Source: Deltaproteobacteria bacterium
Lineage (GTDB): Bacteria > Desulfobacterota > Binatia > Binatales > Binataceae
Assembly (NCBI GenBank): GCA_021799555.1
Contig: JAJZAG010000004.1
Location: forward strand, 1 to 32,007
Reading direction: 5' to 3'
Length of the DNA: 32,007 bases
Made by a program: the position numbers and the translations under genes. This document shows, piece by piece, positions 1 through 7,743 of the stretch. The notes under the pieces are model-generated. The model made no database searches. It worked only from the letters and a program-made list of their open reading frames with translations, and was not told the DNA's origin. The stretch's first letter is position 1. Each line of letters opens with the position of its first letter.

Positions 1-1061
1 GCAGCGGCGGCGAACTGCATCTGGCCGGGTTGCTCGGCCTGCACGATCCTCCGCGGCCAGACAGCAAGTCTCTCGTGCAAAAGCTCCGCAATTTGGGTGT
101 ACACGTAATCATGGTTACCGGCGACGGCTTGGTCACGGCGCAGGCAGTCGCCAATCAGGTTGGAATCGAAGGACGGGCATGTTCGGCGGAGGAACTGCGC
201 CAAGGTGTCGAACCGCCGCTCGACTGCAATGTCTTCGCGGGAGTTTTCCCTGAGGATAAATTCCGGTTGGTCCGCGCACTTCAGCAAGCTGGCCATGTAG
301 TTGGAATGACCGGAGACGGAGTCAATGACGCACCTGCGCTCAAGCAGGCCGAAGTCGGCATCGCGGTGGCAAATGCAACCGACGTGGCGAAAGCGTCGGC
401 GAGCCTGGTGCTGACGAATCCCGGCTTGACGGACGCTCTTGCGGCGGTCGAGACCAGCCGCCGCATATATCAGCGGATGCTGACATATACGCTCAACAAG
501 ATAATCAAGACGGTCGAGATCGCTCTATTTTTGAGTTTGGGTGTGATGCTGACCGGCGACTTTATTATCACGCCGCTCTTGATCGTCCTTCTTCTGTTCA
601 CCAACGATTTCGTTACAATGTCGATCGCGACAGACCGCGTTTCATTTTCGCCACGGCCCGACCGATGGCAAATCAGCACCTTGATGATCAATGGATACGT
701 GCTCGGCAGCCTGGTACTGTTGCTGTCGTTCAGTCTCTTTTTTTTCTGCCGCGACTATCTTCACCTTCCGCTCCCTAAATTGCAGACCTTGGTCTTCATC
801 ACATTGGTATTTACGGGCCAAGGGGCGGTCTACTTGATTCGTGAGCGCCGTCACTTCTGGCACTCTGCGCCAAGTTTATGGATGGTCGTGATATCGATCG
901 CTGACATATCTATCGTGAGCTTCCTCGCGATCCGGGGAATCCTGATGGCGCCGCTCGCCCCATGCCTCGTCGGAAGCGTGATTGCGATATGCGCGACGTA
1001 TCTGATCGCGCTGGATTTTTTGAAGGTTCCCATCTTGGGGCGTTTGATGCGGACAATTTAG
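1..1061 (+). CDS. P-type ATPase, P3A-like proton-efflux family (3' part only)
   Basis: This is the C-terminal part of a cation-pumping P-type ATPase. The frame is already open at the window edge (in-frame from base 3), so the TTG offered by the ORF track at base 30 is not a real start; the phosphorylation-site Asp and the first membrane helices lie upstream. What is visible is the end of the P domain (VTGDG hinge region, then TGDGVNDAPALKQAEVG, the Mg-binding motif) followed by the C-terminal membrane helices. The sequence FTNDFVTMSIATDR before the last helices, followed by SPRPDRW, is characteristic of bacterial plasma-membrane-type (P3A) proton ATPases rather than heavy-metal pumps. It would act in the inner membrane, using ATP to export protons. 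Ends at TAG 197 bases before the next gene. The ion specificity is inferred from family resemblance. Confidence 0.85.
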   Translation, partial: SGGELHLAGLLGLHDPPRPDSKSLVQKLRNLGVHVIMVTGDGLVTAQAVANQVGIEGRACSAEELRQGVEPPLDCNVFAGVFPEDKFRLVRALQQAGHVVGMTGDGVNDAPALKQAEVGIAVANATDVAKASASLVLTNPGLTDALAAVETSRRIYQRMLTYTLNKIIKTVEIALFLSLGVMLTGDFIITPLLIVLLLFTNDFVTMSIATDRVSFSPRPDRWQISTLMINGYVLGSLVLLLSFSLFFFCRDYLHLPLPKLQTLVFITLVFTGQGAVYLIRERRHFWHSAPSLWMVVISIADISIVSFLAIRGILMAPLAPCLVGSVIAICATYLIALDFLKVPILGRLMRTI

Positions 1062-1126
1062 TGCCGGAGCGCTTGAGTAGGGCAGTTCGGTGGTCGGGGT
1101 TGCGCCGCATGTCAAGTGCTGGAGCC

Positions 1127-1143
1127 TGACTCCAAAAGAGTCA
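1127..1143. terminator. Small hairpin downstream of the ATPase gene
   Basis: TGACTC, a 5-base loop CAAAA, then GAGTCA makes a perfect 6-bp stem 65 bases after the ATPase stop. No T-run follows, so it is at best a weak or factor-assisted terminator, or simply a chance hairpin. The remainder of the 197-base gap shows no convincing gene; the ORF running into the next gene from 1090 has no support. Confidence 0.2.
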
Positions 1144-1258
1144 TGTGTCTCCTATCGCGACTTCAAACGACGGTTGATTGAGAGGTGGCCGCACATCCGC
1201 CAAGTAAAGGTGTGGCGGCACGGTCGATGCTTACCTCCGCGCAAGAACTGGCGCTCTG

Positions 1259-2473
1259 ATGGACTTCGATTACACGACCGAGCAACAGAATTTTCGGCTC
1301 AAAACCCGAGCGTGGCTGGAATCAACCGCCGCTGAACTTTTTAACGATCTGGTCGATTCTTCACAGACTACGATAGAAAGTCTCCTCTATACGCACGACG
1401 AGGACGTCTGGCGCAGAATGCTCGAGTATCATCGGCGGCTCCACGCCGCCGGGTACTTGGCGCTCCATTGGCCGAAACAATGGGGAGGCGCCGGGGCGGG
1501 AGTCGTGGAGCAGTCAATTTACCAGGATGAAGTCCTGCGACTCGGACTACCTCTTTACGGCGCAAACAATTTTGCGATCGACAGGATCGGGCCAACTATC
1601 ATGATGCTCGGCACCGAACAGCAGAAGCAGCGGTATTTGCAGCCGATGCTGACGGGTGAAGAAATCTGGTGCCAGGGCTATTCGGAGCCAAACGCCGGCT
1701 CCGACCTCGCTGGGTTGAAGACGCACGCGGTCCCTGACGGCGACTCGTTCGTCGTCACCGGTCAGAAAGTATGGACCAGTAACGCGCATCACGCACAATT
1801 CCAGGTGCTGCTGGTGCGCACCGATTCCTCGGTGCCGAAGCATAGAGGCATCTCCTACTTGCTTGTCGATCTGCGCAGCCCCGGAATCACGGTTCGACCG
1901 CTCAAGCAAATTACTGGCGAAATGGGATTCAACGAGGTCTTCTATGATGGTGTGCGAGTCCCGCGCAGCAACTTGGTGGGACGGATGAACGAGGGCTGGC
2001 AGGTGTCGATTGCCACCTTGATGTACCAGCGTGCCTCGGGTGGCGTCCGGCATCCGGTTGAGCGCACTATCGCGGAGCTTGTGGACTTGGTGAAATCAAT
2101 CGAATTCGAACGCGTACCCGCCGCGGAGCATCCGTATGTTCGGCAGAAGTTGGCGCAGTTCGCATCTGATGCACGATGCCTCCGGCTGGGCCGCTATCGA
2201 GCGATGACAGCGCAGCTCAAGCATCGCACGCCCGGCCCTGAGAGCTCGATCGGCAAGCTGATGGCCACCGAGCTGAATCTTCGCCTCGCAATGTTCGCCG
2301 ACGAGATTTTGGGGCCATACGCGGCGCTTGAAAACGGATCAATGGCGGCGGTCGCGGGCGGGAAGTGGACCAGCCGGACTATCGCGGCGCGGGAATTCAC
2401 GATCGCTGGAGGCACCAGCGAAATCCAGCGCAACATTATCGGCGAGCGTGTACTTGGCTTGCCGAAGGGATAA
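1259..2473 (+). CDS. Acyl-CoA dehydrogenase, IAGGT subgroup
   Basis: FAD-dependent acyl-CoA dehydrogenase of 404 residues, the usual family length, introducing an alpha-beta double bond into an acyl-CoA and passing electrons to ETF. Visible are the FAD/substrate loop YSEPNAGSDLAG (about 141-152), the WTSNA segment (about 172-176) and the C-terminal signature GGTSEIQRNIIGERVLGLP (about 384-402). In medium- and short-chain dehydrogenases the catalytic base is the Glu of a YEGT motif; here that place reads IAGGT (382-386), so the base must come from elsewhere, as in the isovaleryl-CoA and long-chain types, or the protein pairs with another subunit. The start ATG is the only sensible one for the N-terminal DFxxTxEQ motif, although the ribosome site before it is weak. 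It lies 33 bases ahead of the SQR-like gene. Substrate is not predictable; bulky or branched acyl-CoA is a guess. Confidence 0.9.
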   Translation: MDFDYTTEQQNFRLKTRAWLESTAAELFNDLVDSSQTTIESLLYTHDEDVWRRMLEYHRRLHAAGYLALHWPKQWGGAGAGVVEQSIYQDEVLRLGLPLYGANNFAIDRIGPTIMMLGTEQQKQRYLQPMLTGEEIWCQGYSEPNAGSDLAGLKTHAVPDGDSFVVTGQKVWTSNAHHAQFQVLLVRTDSSVPKHRGISYLLVDLRSPGITVRPLKQITGEMGFNEVFYDGVRVPRSNLVGRMNEGWQVSIATLMYQRASGGVRHPVERTIAELVDLVKSIEFERVPAAEHPYVRQKLAQFASDARCLRLGRYRAMTAQLKHRTPGPESSIGKLMATELNLRLAMFADEILGPYAALENGSMAAVAGGKWTSRTIAAREFTIAGGTSEIQRNIIGERVLGLPKG

Positions 2474-2506
2474 TCTACGATTAGCGTCGACGGATGCGCC
2501 TAATCA

Positions 2507-3775
2507 ATGGCTGACAATAATCATCACAGAATCGTCGTTATTGGCGGCGGTACTGCAGGACTCGCCGTAGCAGCGCGGCTTAGACGCGCTGTCGATTGCG
2601 ATCTGGCAATCATCGAGCCATCGGAAACCCACTTCTACCAGCCGCTTTGGACCTTGGTCGGCGCCGGCGCAGTACGAAAGGAAGCCACCGCGCGGCGCGA
2701 AGCTGACTATATCGCGCCAGGAGCGAAATGGATCAAAGACCGCGTGGCGGAAGTATCGCCGCACCGCAACCATATCGTTACCGGATCGGGTGCACGCGTT
2801 TCGTACGACTTTCTGATTGTCGCGCCGGGCCTCGAACTCAATTGGGACGTGATCCCCGGCCTTCGCGAGGCCGTCCAGACCGGTGTCGTATCAACCAACT
2901 ACAGCTACAACCACACGGAGCGAACCTGGGAAATAATCCGGAGTTTTCGCGGCGGCACGGCTCTGTTCCACATGCCCGGCACGCCGATCAAATGCCCCGG
3001 CGCACCCCAAAAAATCATGTACTTGGCGGCTGACTATTTTCGCCGCAATCGGATTAGCGCCAATGTTGTATATGGGAGTGCGACCGCCTCGATCTACGGG
3101 GTCAAGGAGTACGCCGCAGTTCTCGACAAGGTCATCGCGCGCTACGGGATAGATGCGCGCTTCAAGCACGACCTCGTCGAGCTTCGACCGCAAAAGAAAG
3201 AAGCCGTGTTCGCGAAGCTGGATGACCCGGTTCAGAACCGTGTCACTATCCCCTTCGACTTGATGCACGTAGCGCCACCGCAGACAGCACCGGAGTTCAT
3301 CCGCACAAGCGAGCTTGCTCCGATCGGACGGCCGGGTCTTGGTTGGGTCGAGGTCGATCAATACACCTTGCAGCACAGACGCTTTCCAAACGTGTTCGCG
3401 TTAGGCGACGTTGCCGGCACTCCCAACGCCAAGACCGGCGCGGCAATTATGAAGCAGGCTCCGGTCGTCGCAGCCAACCTGATAGAGGTGATGAACGGAC
3501 GCGAGCCTCTGGCGCAGTATAACGGTTACGTGGCCTGCCCTATCACGACGGCATACGGTCGTCTGCTGCTGTGCGAGTTCGATTATACGGGGCAACCGAC
3601 GCCGACGATTCCGTGGATAAACACGATTGGCGAACGTTACGACACTTGGTTGCTCAAGCGTTACGGGCTGCCTTGGCTCTACTGGAACGTCATGATTCGC
3701 GGCCGTGACGTTCCCTTTCTTGGCGCGCGGGCGATCCGCGAAGCAGCGCTCGCGGCGGCCACGAGCCGCAGCTGA
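2507..3775 (+). CDS. Type II sulfide:quinone oxidoreductase-like flavoprotein
   Basis: A 422-residue two-dinucleotide-fold flavoprotein resembling the mitochondrial/bacterial type II sulfide:quinone oxidoreductases, which oxidise sulfide to a persulfide and pass electrons to quinone at the membrane. The FAD motif VIGGGTAGLAVAARL is at 11-25. The block GTPIKCPGAPQKIMYLAADY (158-177) carries the conserved active-site Cys163. The C-terminal FEFDY-like and LYWNVMIRGR segments also match the family. The second redox Cys of human SQOR lies in a GDC motif; here the position is Val302 (GDVAGTPNAKTG). Cys344 and Cys356 are other candidates. Val at this place appears in many bacterial homologues (from memory), so activity on sulfide is plausible but not secure; another quinone-linked oxidation is possible. 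The ribosome site is weak. The gene sits between an acyl-CoA dehydrogenase and a P-loop kinase, apparently co-transcribed. Confidence 0.75.
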   Translation: MADNNHHRIVVIGGGTAGLAVAARLRRAVDCDLAIIEPSETHFYQPLWTLVGAGAVRKEATARREADYIAPGAKWIKDRVAEVSPHRNHIVTGSGARVSYDFLIVAPGLELNWDVIPGLREAVQTGVVSTNYSYNHTERTWEIIRSFRGGTALFHMPGTPIKCPGAPQKIMYLAADYFRRNRISANVVYGSATASIYGVKEYAAVLDKVIARYGIDARFKHDLVELRPQKKEAVFAKLDDPVQNRVTIPFDLMHVAPPQTAPEFIRTSELAPIGRPGLGWVEVDQYTLQHRRFPNVFALGDVAGTPNAKTGAAIMKQAPVVAANLIEVMNGREPLAQYNGYVACPITTAYGRLLLCEFDYTGQPTPTIPWINTIGERYDTWLLKRYGLPWLYWNVMIRGRDVPFLGARAIREAALAAATSRS

Positions 3776-3800
3776 AAGGCCGCGGCGGGGGGAACTGCAC

Positions 3801-4415
3801 ATGCTATTCATCATCGGCGGAGCCGCTCGCGCGGGCAAGACGCTACTGGCGCGACGGATTTGCAATCTCAGCGACGTGGCTTATGTCTCAACCGATGAGT
3901 TGATTGTTCATCTCTCCGTGACTACTCCCGAACTTGGCTTGAACATACGTGACCCGGCGGGAAGGCGGTCGGCAATCCTGTGGCCCGTCGTCCGCCCTAT
4001 TGTCACTCAAGCGGCATGCGCACACGCCGACTTTCTGCTCGAGGGCGACGCGCTAATGCCGGCCCACGTAACTGAGATAGACTCCGTGTCGCCCGATATG
4101 GTCAGAGCGTGCTTTATCGGCTATGCGGAGGCGGACCCCTACGCTAAGCTGCGCGAAATTCGCCGCTATGCGGCGGGCCGTGAAGACTGGACGCATGAAC
4201 TGGACGACATCGCATTGCTCAGGTTGATCGTTGAACTCCGCGACTTTAGCGGGCATTTGCGGCGCGAGTGCCTCGCTCGCGGAATCGCGTATTTCGACGG
4301 ATCGTCGCACTTCTGCAGCGCATTACGCGATGCGGAAAGGTTTCTGAAATCTCCCCTCGGCTCTGCGGATGACTCGTTACGGCACCCCGCTCAATCCAGC
4401 TTGCGTTTGCCGTAG
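3801..4415 (+). CDS. P-loop kinase-like protein
   Basis: A 204-residue protein with a Walker A motif at its extreme N-terminus (IIGGAARAGKTLLAR), the layout of small-molecule kinases such as adenylate kinase-like or 2-phosphoglycerate kinase-like proteins. The segment LLEGDALMP about 80 residues later fits the second strand/substrate Asp of that fold. The ORF track extends it upstream to 3705, but ATG 3801 follows a GGGGGGAA ribosome site and places the P-loop where this family has it, so that start is chosen. It begins 25 bases after the SQR-like gene and its end overlaps the converging ThDP gene by 25 bases. The substrate cannot be told; zeta-toxin-like or nucleoside/sugar kinase roles are alternatives. 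No toxin-antitoxin partner is visible. Confidence 0.65.
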   Translation: MLFIIGGAARAGKTLLARRICNLSDVAYVSTDELIVHLSVTTPELGLNIRDPAGRRSAILWPVVRPIVTQAACAHADFLLEGDALMPAHVTEIDSVSPDMVRACFIGYAEADPYAKLREIRRYAAGREDWTHELDDIALLRLIVELRDFSGHLRRECLARGIAYFDGSSHFCSALRDAERFLKSPLGSADDSLRHPAQSSLRLP

Positions 4416-6148
4416 TACGGAAGCACGGTCTCGCTGGTATCATCGAGCGCCGGCTTTTCAGCGCGCGTTCCGGTCAATCCCGCGCTGTACATTGCAAGCG
4501 TGCCCGGCTCTATAACCTCGCGATCCGTAATCAGGTTGAGGCAGGTCGGGCGACCCGAAGCCATCGCACGCTTCAGCGCGGGTATGATGTCCGAATCGCG
4601 CTCGACCAGTTCACCCTGCGCGCCGAGTCCTTCCGCCGCACGTTCGTAATGGACCATCCCAAGGTCGGTTGCCATGTGACGACCTTTCCCCCACATCAGT
4701 TCCTGCCCATGCTTCGACATGCCCCATTGTTGATCATTGTTGATCACCACCGTCACGGGCAGGTTATGCTTTGCGGCGGTATGAAACTCGGAGAAATTCA
4801 GTCCCGCCGAACCGTCGCCGATAATGCATAGGACCTCACGGTTTGGGTGAGCTACCTTGCACGCCAGCGCGAATGGTAAACCGATCCCGAGGCATCCGAG
4901 GTAGCCGTGGGAAAGAAATCGCCCTGGATAGCGAGCCGTCCAGGCGTTGGACATCCAAGCCGCAGTCTCTCCCCCGTCCGCGACGACGATCGCGTTGGAG
5001 CTGAGCGTCTTTGCGATATCGTGCGCCATCCGGGCGGGATGTATCGGGCCGCGGCGGTCCTTGAGCGCGTCGTCAAAGCGATGACGGGCCGCATCACGGA
5101 CCACGCCAAGCTGTTCTGTCCATTGCTGGTGCGGATCGAACTTTACGTTCTTCGAAGCCTCGATAGCCTGGCGTAGGAACTCCCCACAATCTGAAACAAT
5201 TCCGAGCTCGATGTCGCGGTTGCGCCCAATTTCTTCGGGTTCGATATCGATTTGAATCACACGCGCGCCGCGTGGAATCACCGAATTGCGTCCGCCGGTG
5301 AACAAACCGATCCGCGTACCGAGCAGGATCACAAGATCCGCCGCTCCTCCATTATTCGCGTGTGCCGCAGGGTGAATAGCGCCAAAGCCGCCAAAAGCCA
5401 GCGGATGCTCCTCCGATATAGATCCGCGCGCCTTTGAGTTGGTCATCACGGGCGTATGGGTCAATTCGGCAAAGCGAGTCAACTCCTCGGCTGCCTGCGC
5501 AAACCATACTCCGCCACCGGCGAGAATCGAGGGGCGTTTGGCTTCGCGCAACCAGCTTAGGGCTTGCTTTAGCGCGTCGCGACCGGGCCCAGCGGGCGCC
5601 TTCGGTCGGTAGTCGTTTGGGAATTGTACATTCTCTTCTTCGACGCGAGCGAATAAGACGTCAATCGGCAGTTCAAGGAATACTGGACCAGGACGGCCCG
5701 ATACCGCATGGCGGAAAGCAGCCGCAACATATTCCGGGATTCGTTCGGTGTGGGTCACGCTGCGCGCCCATTTGGTGATCGGTCGCAGAATCCCCATCTG
5801 ATCAACGGCCTGTAACGGCAGCCGGTCATCATCCGCAAGCGGACTGCGCCCGCCGATCAGAATCATAGGAATCGAATCCATGTAGGCGTTGGCTGCTCCG
5901 GTAACAGCGTCAGTGACGCCTGGCCCGGCAGTGACGATCGCGACGCCGGGGCGCCCTGTTGTGCGCGCCCATCCGTCGGCCATATGTGCGGCCGCTTGCT
6001 CATGCCGGGTGTCGATTACGCGCAGTCCGTGCCGCGCGCAGGCGGCATAAATCGCGTCCAGATGGCCACCGTGCAGGGTGAAGATCTCTCGGATGCCCTC
6101 ATGCTCTAGAGCCTTGACCAACATCTCGCCGCCATCGATCTTTGCCAT
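4391..6148 (-). CDS. ThDP-dependent lyase, 2-hydroxyacyl-CoA lyase/ILVBL-like
   Basis: Thiamine-diphosphate enzyme of 585 residues with the three-domain acetolactate synthase fold. The N-terminal block has the cofactor-activating Glu50 ([14 protein letters not shown]) and the C-terminal block an intact ThDP/Mg motif, GDGSAGLNF at 444-452 ending in N470-N471. [23 protein letters not shown] and FLELPIDVL recall human ILVBL (HACL2) and bacterial 2-hydroxyacyl-CoA lyases, which split 2-hydroxyacyl-CoA into formyl-CoA and a one-carbon-shorter aldehyde or ketone; this is a memory comparison. Plain acetolactate synthase is less likely because there is no regulatory subunit or ilv neighbour. The true start is ATG 6148 with an AAAGGAG ribosome site; the 124-residue upstream extension in the ORF track is spurious. 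It diverges from the acyl-CoA dehydrogenase at 6452, suggesting shared control. Confidence 0.82.
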   Translation of the reverse strand: MAKIDGGEMLVKALEHEGIREIFTLHGGHLDAIYAACARHGLRVIDTRHEQAAAHMADGWARTTGRPGVAIVTAGPGVTDAVTGAANAYMDSIPMILIGGRSPLADDDRLPLQAVDQMGILRPITKWARSVTHTERIPEYVAAAFRHAVSGRPGPVFLELPIDVLFARVEEENVQFPNDYRPKAPAGPGRDALKQALSWLREAKRPSILAGGGVWFAQAAEELTRFAELTHTPVMTNSKARGSISEEHPLAFGGFGAIHPAAHANNGGAADLVILLGTRIGLFTGGRNSVIPRGARVIQIDIEPEEIGRNRDIELGIVSDCGEFLRQAIEASKNVKFDPHQQWTEQLGVVRDAARHRFDDALKDRRGPIHPARMAHDIAKTLSSNAIVVADGGETAAWMSNAWTARYPGRFLSHGYLGCLGIGLPFALACKVAHPNREVLCIIGDGSAGLNFSEFHTAAKHNLPVTVVINNDQQWGMSKHGQELMWGKGRHMATDLGMVHYERAAEGLGAQGELVERDSDIIPALKRAMASGRPTCLNLITDREVIEPGTLAMYSAGLTGTRAEKPALDDTSETVLPYYGKRKLD

Positions 6149-6451
6149 CGCTCTAACTCCTTTCTGCCGCCGACTTACTAACGCGCCGACATATTCACAG
6201 CGCGGGGTAAAGCCGGCTCGCGCATGCCGATGCAAGTGCTGTGCGTAGTTACCATGTCTGCTTATACACCGGAGGGCCGCGAACGACCACGTTCCAGAAC
6301 TTGAAGAATTGTCGCGATCGGAACCATTGCGGCGATCGGATGCATCTTGTCGCAGGCCCGAGTCTTTATTGAATAGTCGTTCAATGCGGGCACGAGGTAT
6401 GCACGCCAGTTTGCCGTCTGCCGGGGTTGAGATGCTTTCACGGAGCAATAG
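6149..6451. promoter_or_regulatory. Divergent intergenic region of the lipid/CoA cluster
   Basis: This 303-base stretch separates the two divergent transcription units and holds no convincing gene. The long minus-strand frame crossing it has no start with a ribosome site and no family-like sequence. It contains an 18-base inverted repeat at 6368-6385 and a 9-base direct repeat GCGATCGGA at 6314-6322 and 6332-6340. CGATCG-type words are common throughout this window, so the direct repeat carries little weight. Promoters for both directions must lie here, but no strong -35/-10 pair stands out. Confidence 0.5.
6368..6385. promoter_or_regulatory. Inverted repeat, candidate TetR-type operator
   Basis: ATTGAATAGTCGTTCAAT has perfect 6-bp arms (ATTGAA / TTCAAT) around a 6-base centre. 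The size and the TGAA...TTCA arms are of the kind bound by dimeric TetR-family regulators of fatty acid and CoA-ester catabolism. It lies 66 bases ahead of the acyl-CoA dehydrogenase start and about 220 bases ahead of the ThDP gene start. No regulator gene adjoins it; the only TetR gene in the window is some 25 kb away. Confidence 0.4.
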
Positions 6452-7717
6452 ATGGACACCTACCGCGAGCTGTATGTCGAGTCGCCAAGAGAGATCGAGT
6501 CGCTCAAGCAGAACGTGCATAGGTTCGCGAAGGAGGTTTTGCGCCCAACGTCAGCGGAGCTCGATCGATTAGCCGACCCGCGCGACGTAATCTCGCTCGA
6601 CTCACCGCTGCGGCGGGTGTTCAAGTCTGCGTATGGGCTTGGTTATCACGTCGCCAATATGCCAACGGAGATTGGCGGACTAGGCCTGCGCGGACTCGGC
6701 GCTCACGTCCTGCTCGAAGAGCTTTCGTGGGGTGCGGTCGATCTGGCACTGAGCATCTTGGTCGCGAGCTTTCCATTCTCGGCTGCCGCAGCCAGTGGCA
6801 ATGTCGAGCTTTACCAAAAGTTCGTGAAACCGTTCATCGATGATCGCGAAGGAAGCATGATCGGATGCTGGGCCATTACCGAGCCTCAGCACGGCTCGGA
6901 CGAGTTGGTGCCGGGGACGCCGCAATTCCACAATTCCCGCGTCAGCGGCCAGGTAATTGCGCGCGCCGATGGAGACTCGTATGTCATCAGCGGACAGAAG
7001 GCGGCGTGGGTGTCCAACGGCACGCTTGCCACTCACGCCGCGCTTTATCTGACTACGGAGCCGCGCTCAGGCATGGCCGGCGGTGGCATCGCGTTCGTTC
7101 CGCTCAATCTGCCCGGGGTGAGCAAGGGCAAGCCGCTCAACAAACTCGGTCAACGCGCGCTCAACCAGGGCGAGATTTTCTTCGACAACGTGCGCATTCC
7201 GCGCACTTGGATGCTGACCGGGCCCGACAACTATGAGCGTGAGCTCAACCGGACACTGACGTTCGCGAACAGCTCGATGGCGGCGGCATTCACCGGGGTG
7301 GCGCGGGCGGCCTACGAAGAAGCGCTCGAGTACTCGAAGCAGCGCGTTCAGGGCGGTAAAACGATTTGCGAGCATCAACTAGTCCAGAAGCATCTCTTCG
7401 AGATGTTCACCAAGGTTGAGGCATGCCGCGCGCTGTCGCGGGCCGCGGTAATTTACAACCAGACGTCAGCGACGCCGTCGCTCGAGCACGCAATCGCGGC
7501 CAAGACGTTTTGCACGCAAACCTGCTTCGAGGTTGCCAGCGATGCCCTTCAGATATTCGGCGGTAACGGGCTCAGCAAAGAATACGGTGTCGAAAAGCTC
7601 TTCCGTGACGCTCGTGCCTCGCTCATCGAAGATGGCACCACCGACGTGCTCAGTTTGGCGGGCGCATACCGCATCCTTAGTCAAAACGCAGCCGGACACT
7701 CGCCTGTTGCCGACTAA
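6452..7717 (+). CDS. Acyl-CoA dehydrogenase
   Basis: A 421-residue FAD-dependent acyl-CoA dehydrogenase. It has the substrate/FAD loop CWAITEPQHGSDELV (about 139-153), the VSNG segment (187-190), and the C-terminal QIFGGNGLSKEYGVEKLFRD helix (367-386). This is followed by LIEDGTTDVL, where Glu393 occupies the position of the classical catalytic base (YEGT in medium-chain enzymes). Unlike the enzyme at 1259, its catalytic machinery therefore looks conventional. GGAG six bases before the ATG supports the start. It opens the plus-strand run of the cluster, is followed 26 bases later by the CoA ligase, and probably acts on that ligase's product, with electrons going to ETF (not encoded here). Chain-length preference cannot be read from the sequence. 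Confidence 0.92.
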   Translation: MDTYRELYVESPREIESLKQNVHRFAKEVLRPTSAELDRLADPRDVISLDSPLRRVFKSAYGLGYHVANMPTEIGGLGLRGLGAHVLLEELSWGAVDLALSILVASFPFSAAAASGNVELYQKFVKPFIDDREGSMIGCWAITEPQHGSDELVPGTPQFHNSRVSGQVIARADGDSYVISGQKAAWVSNGTLATHAALYLTTEPRSGMAGGGIAFVPLNLPGVSKGKPLNKLGQRALNQGEIFFDNVRIPRTWMLTGPDNYERELNRTLTFANSSMAAAFTGVARAAYEEALEYSKQRVQGGKTICEHQLVQKHLFEMFTKVEACRALSRAAVIYNQTSATPSLEHAIAAKTFCTQTCFEVASDALQIFGGNGLSKEYGVEKLFRDARASLIEDGTTDVLSLAGAYRILSQNAAGHSPVAD

Positions 7718-7743
7718 GAGCGAAGCCAAGCAGGAGACTTCAG

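Noticed and set aside
1090-1335. 81-residue plus-strand ORF before the first acyl-CoA dehydrogenase
   Set aside because: Overlaps the dehydrogenase start in another frame, lacks a ribosome site and shows no protein-like pattern.
6314-6340. Direct repeat GCGATCGGA in the divergent region
   Set aside because: CGATCG-containing words recur throughout the window, including inside genes, so two copies are not informative.
6149-6520. Upstream 124-residue extension of the ThDP enzyme in the ORF track
   Set aside because: It crosses the divergent promoter region and the start of the acyl-CoA dehydrogenase, has no ribosome site, and ATG 6148 with AAAGGAG gives the family N-terminus.
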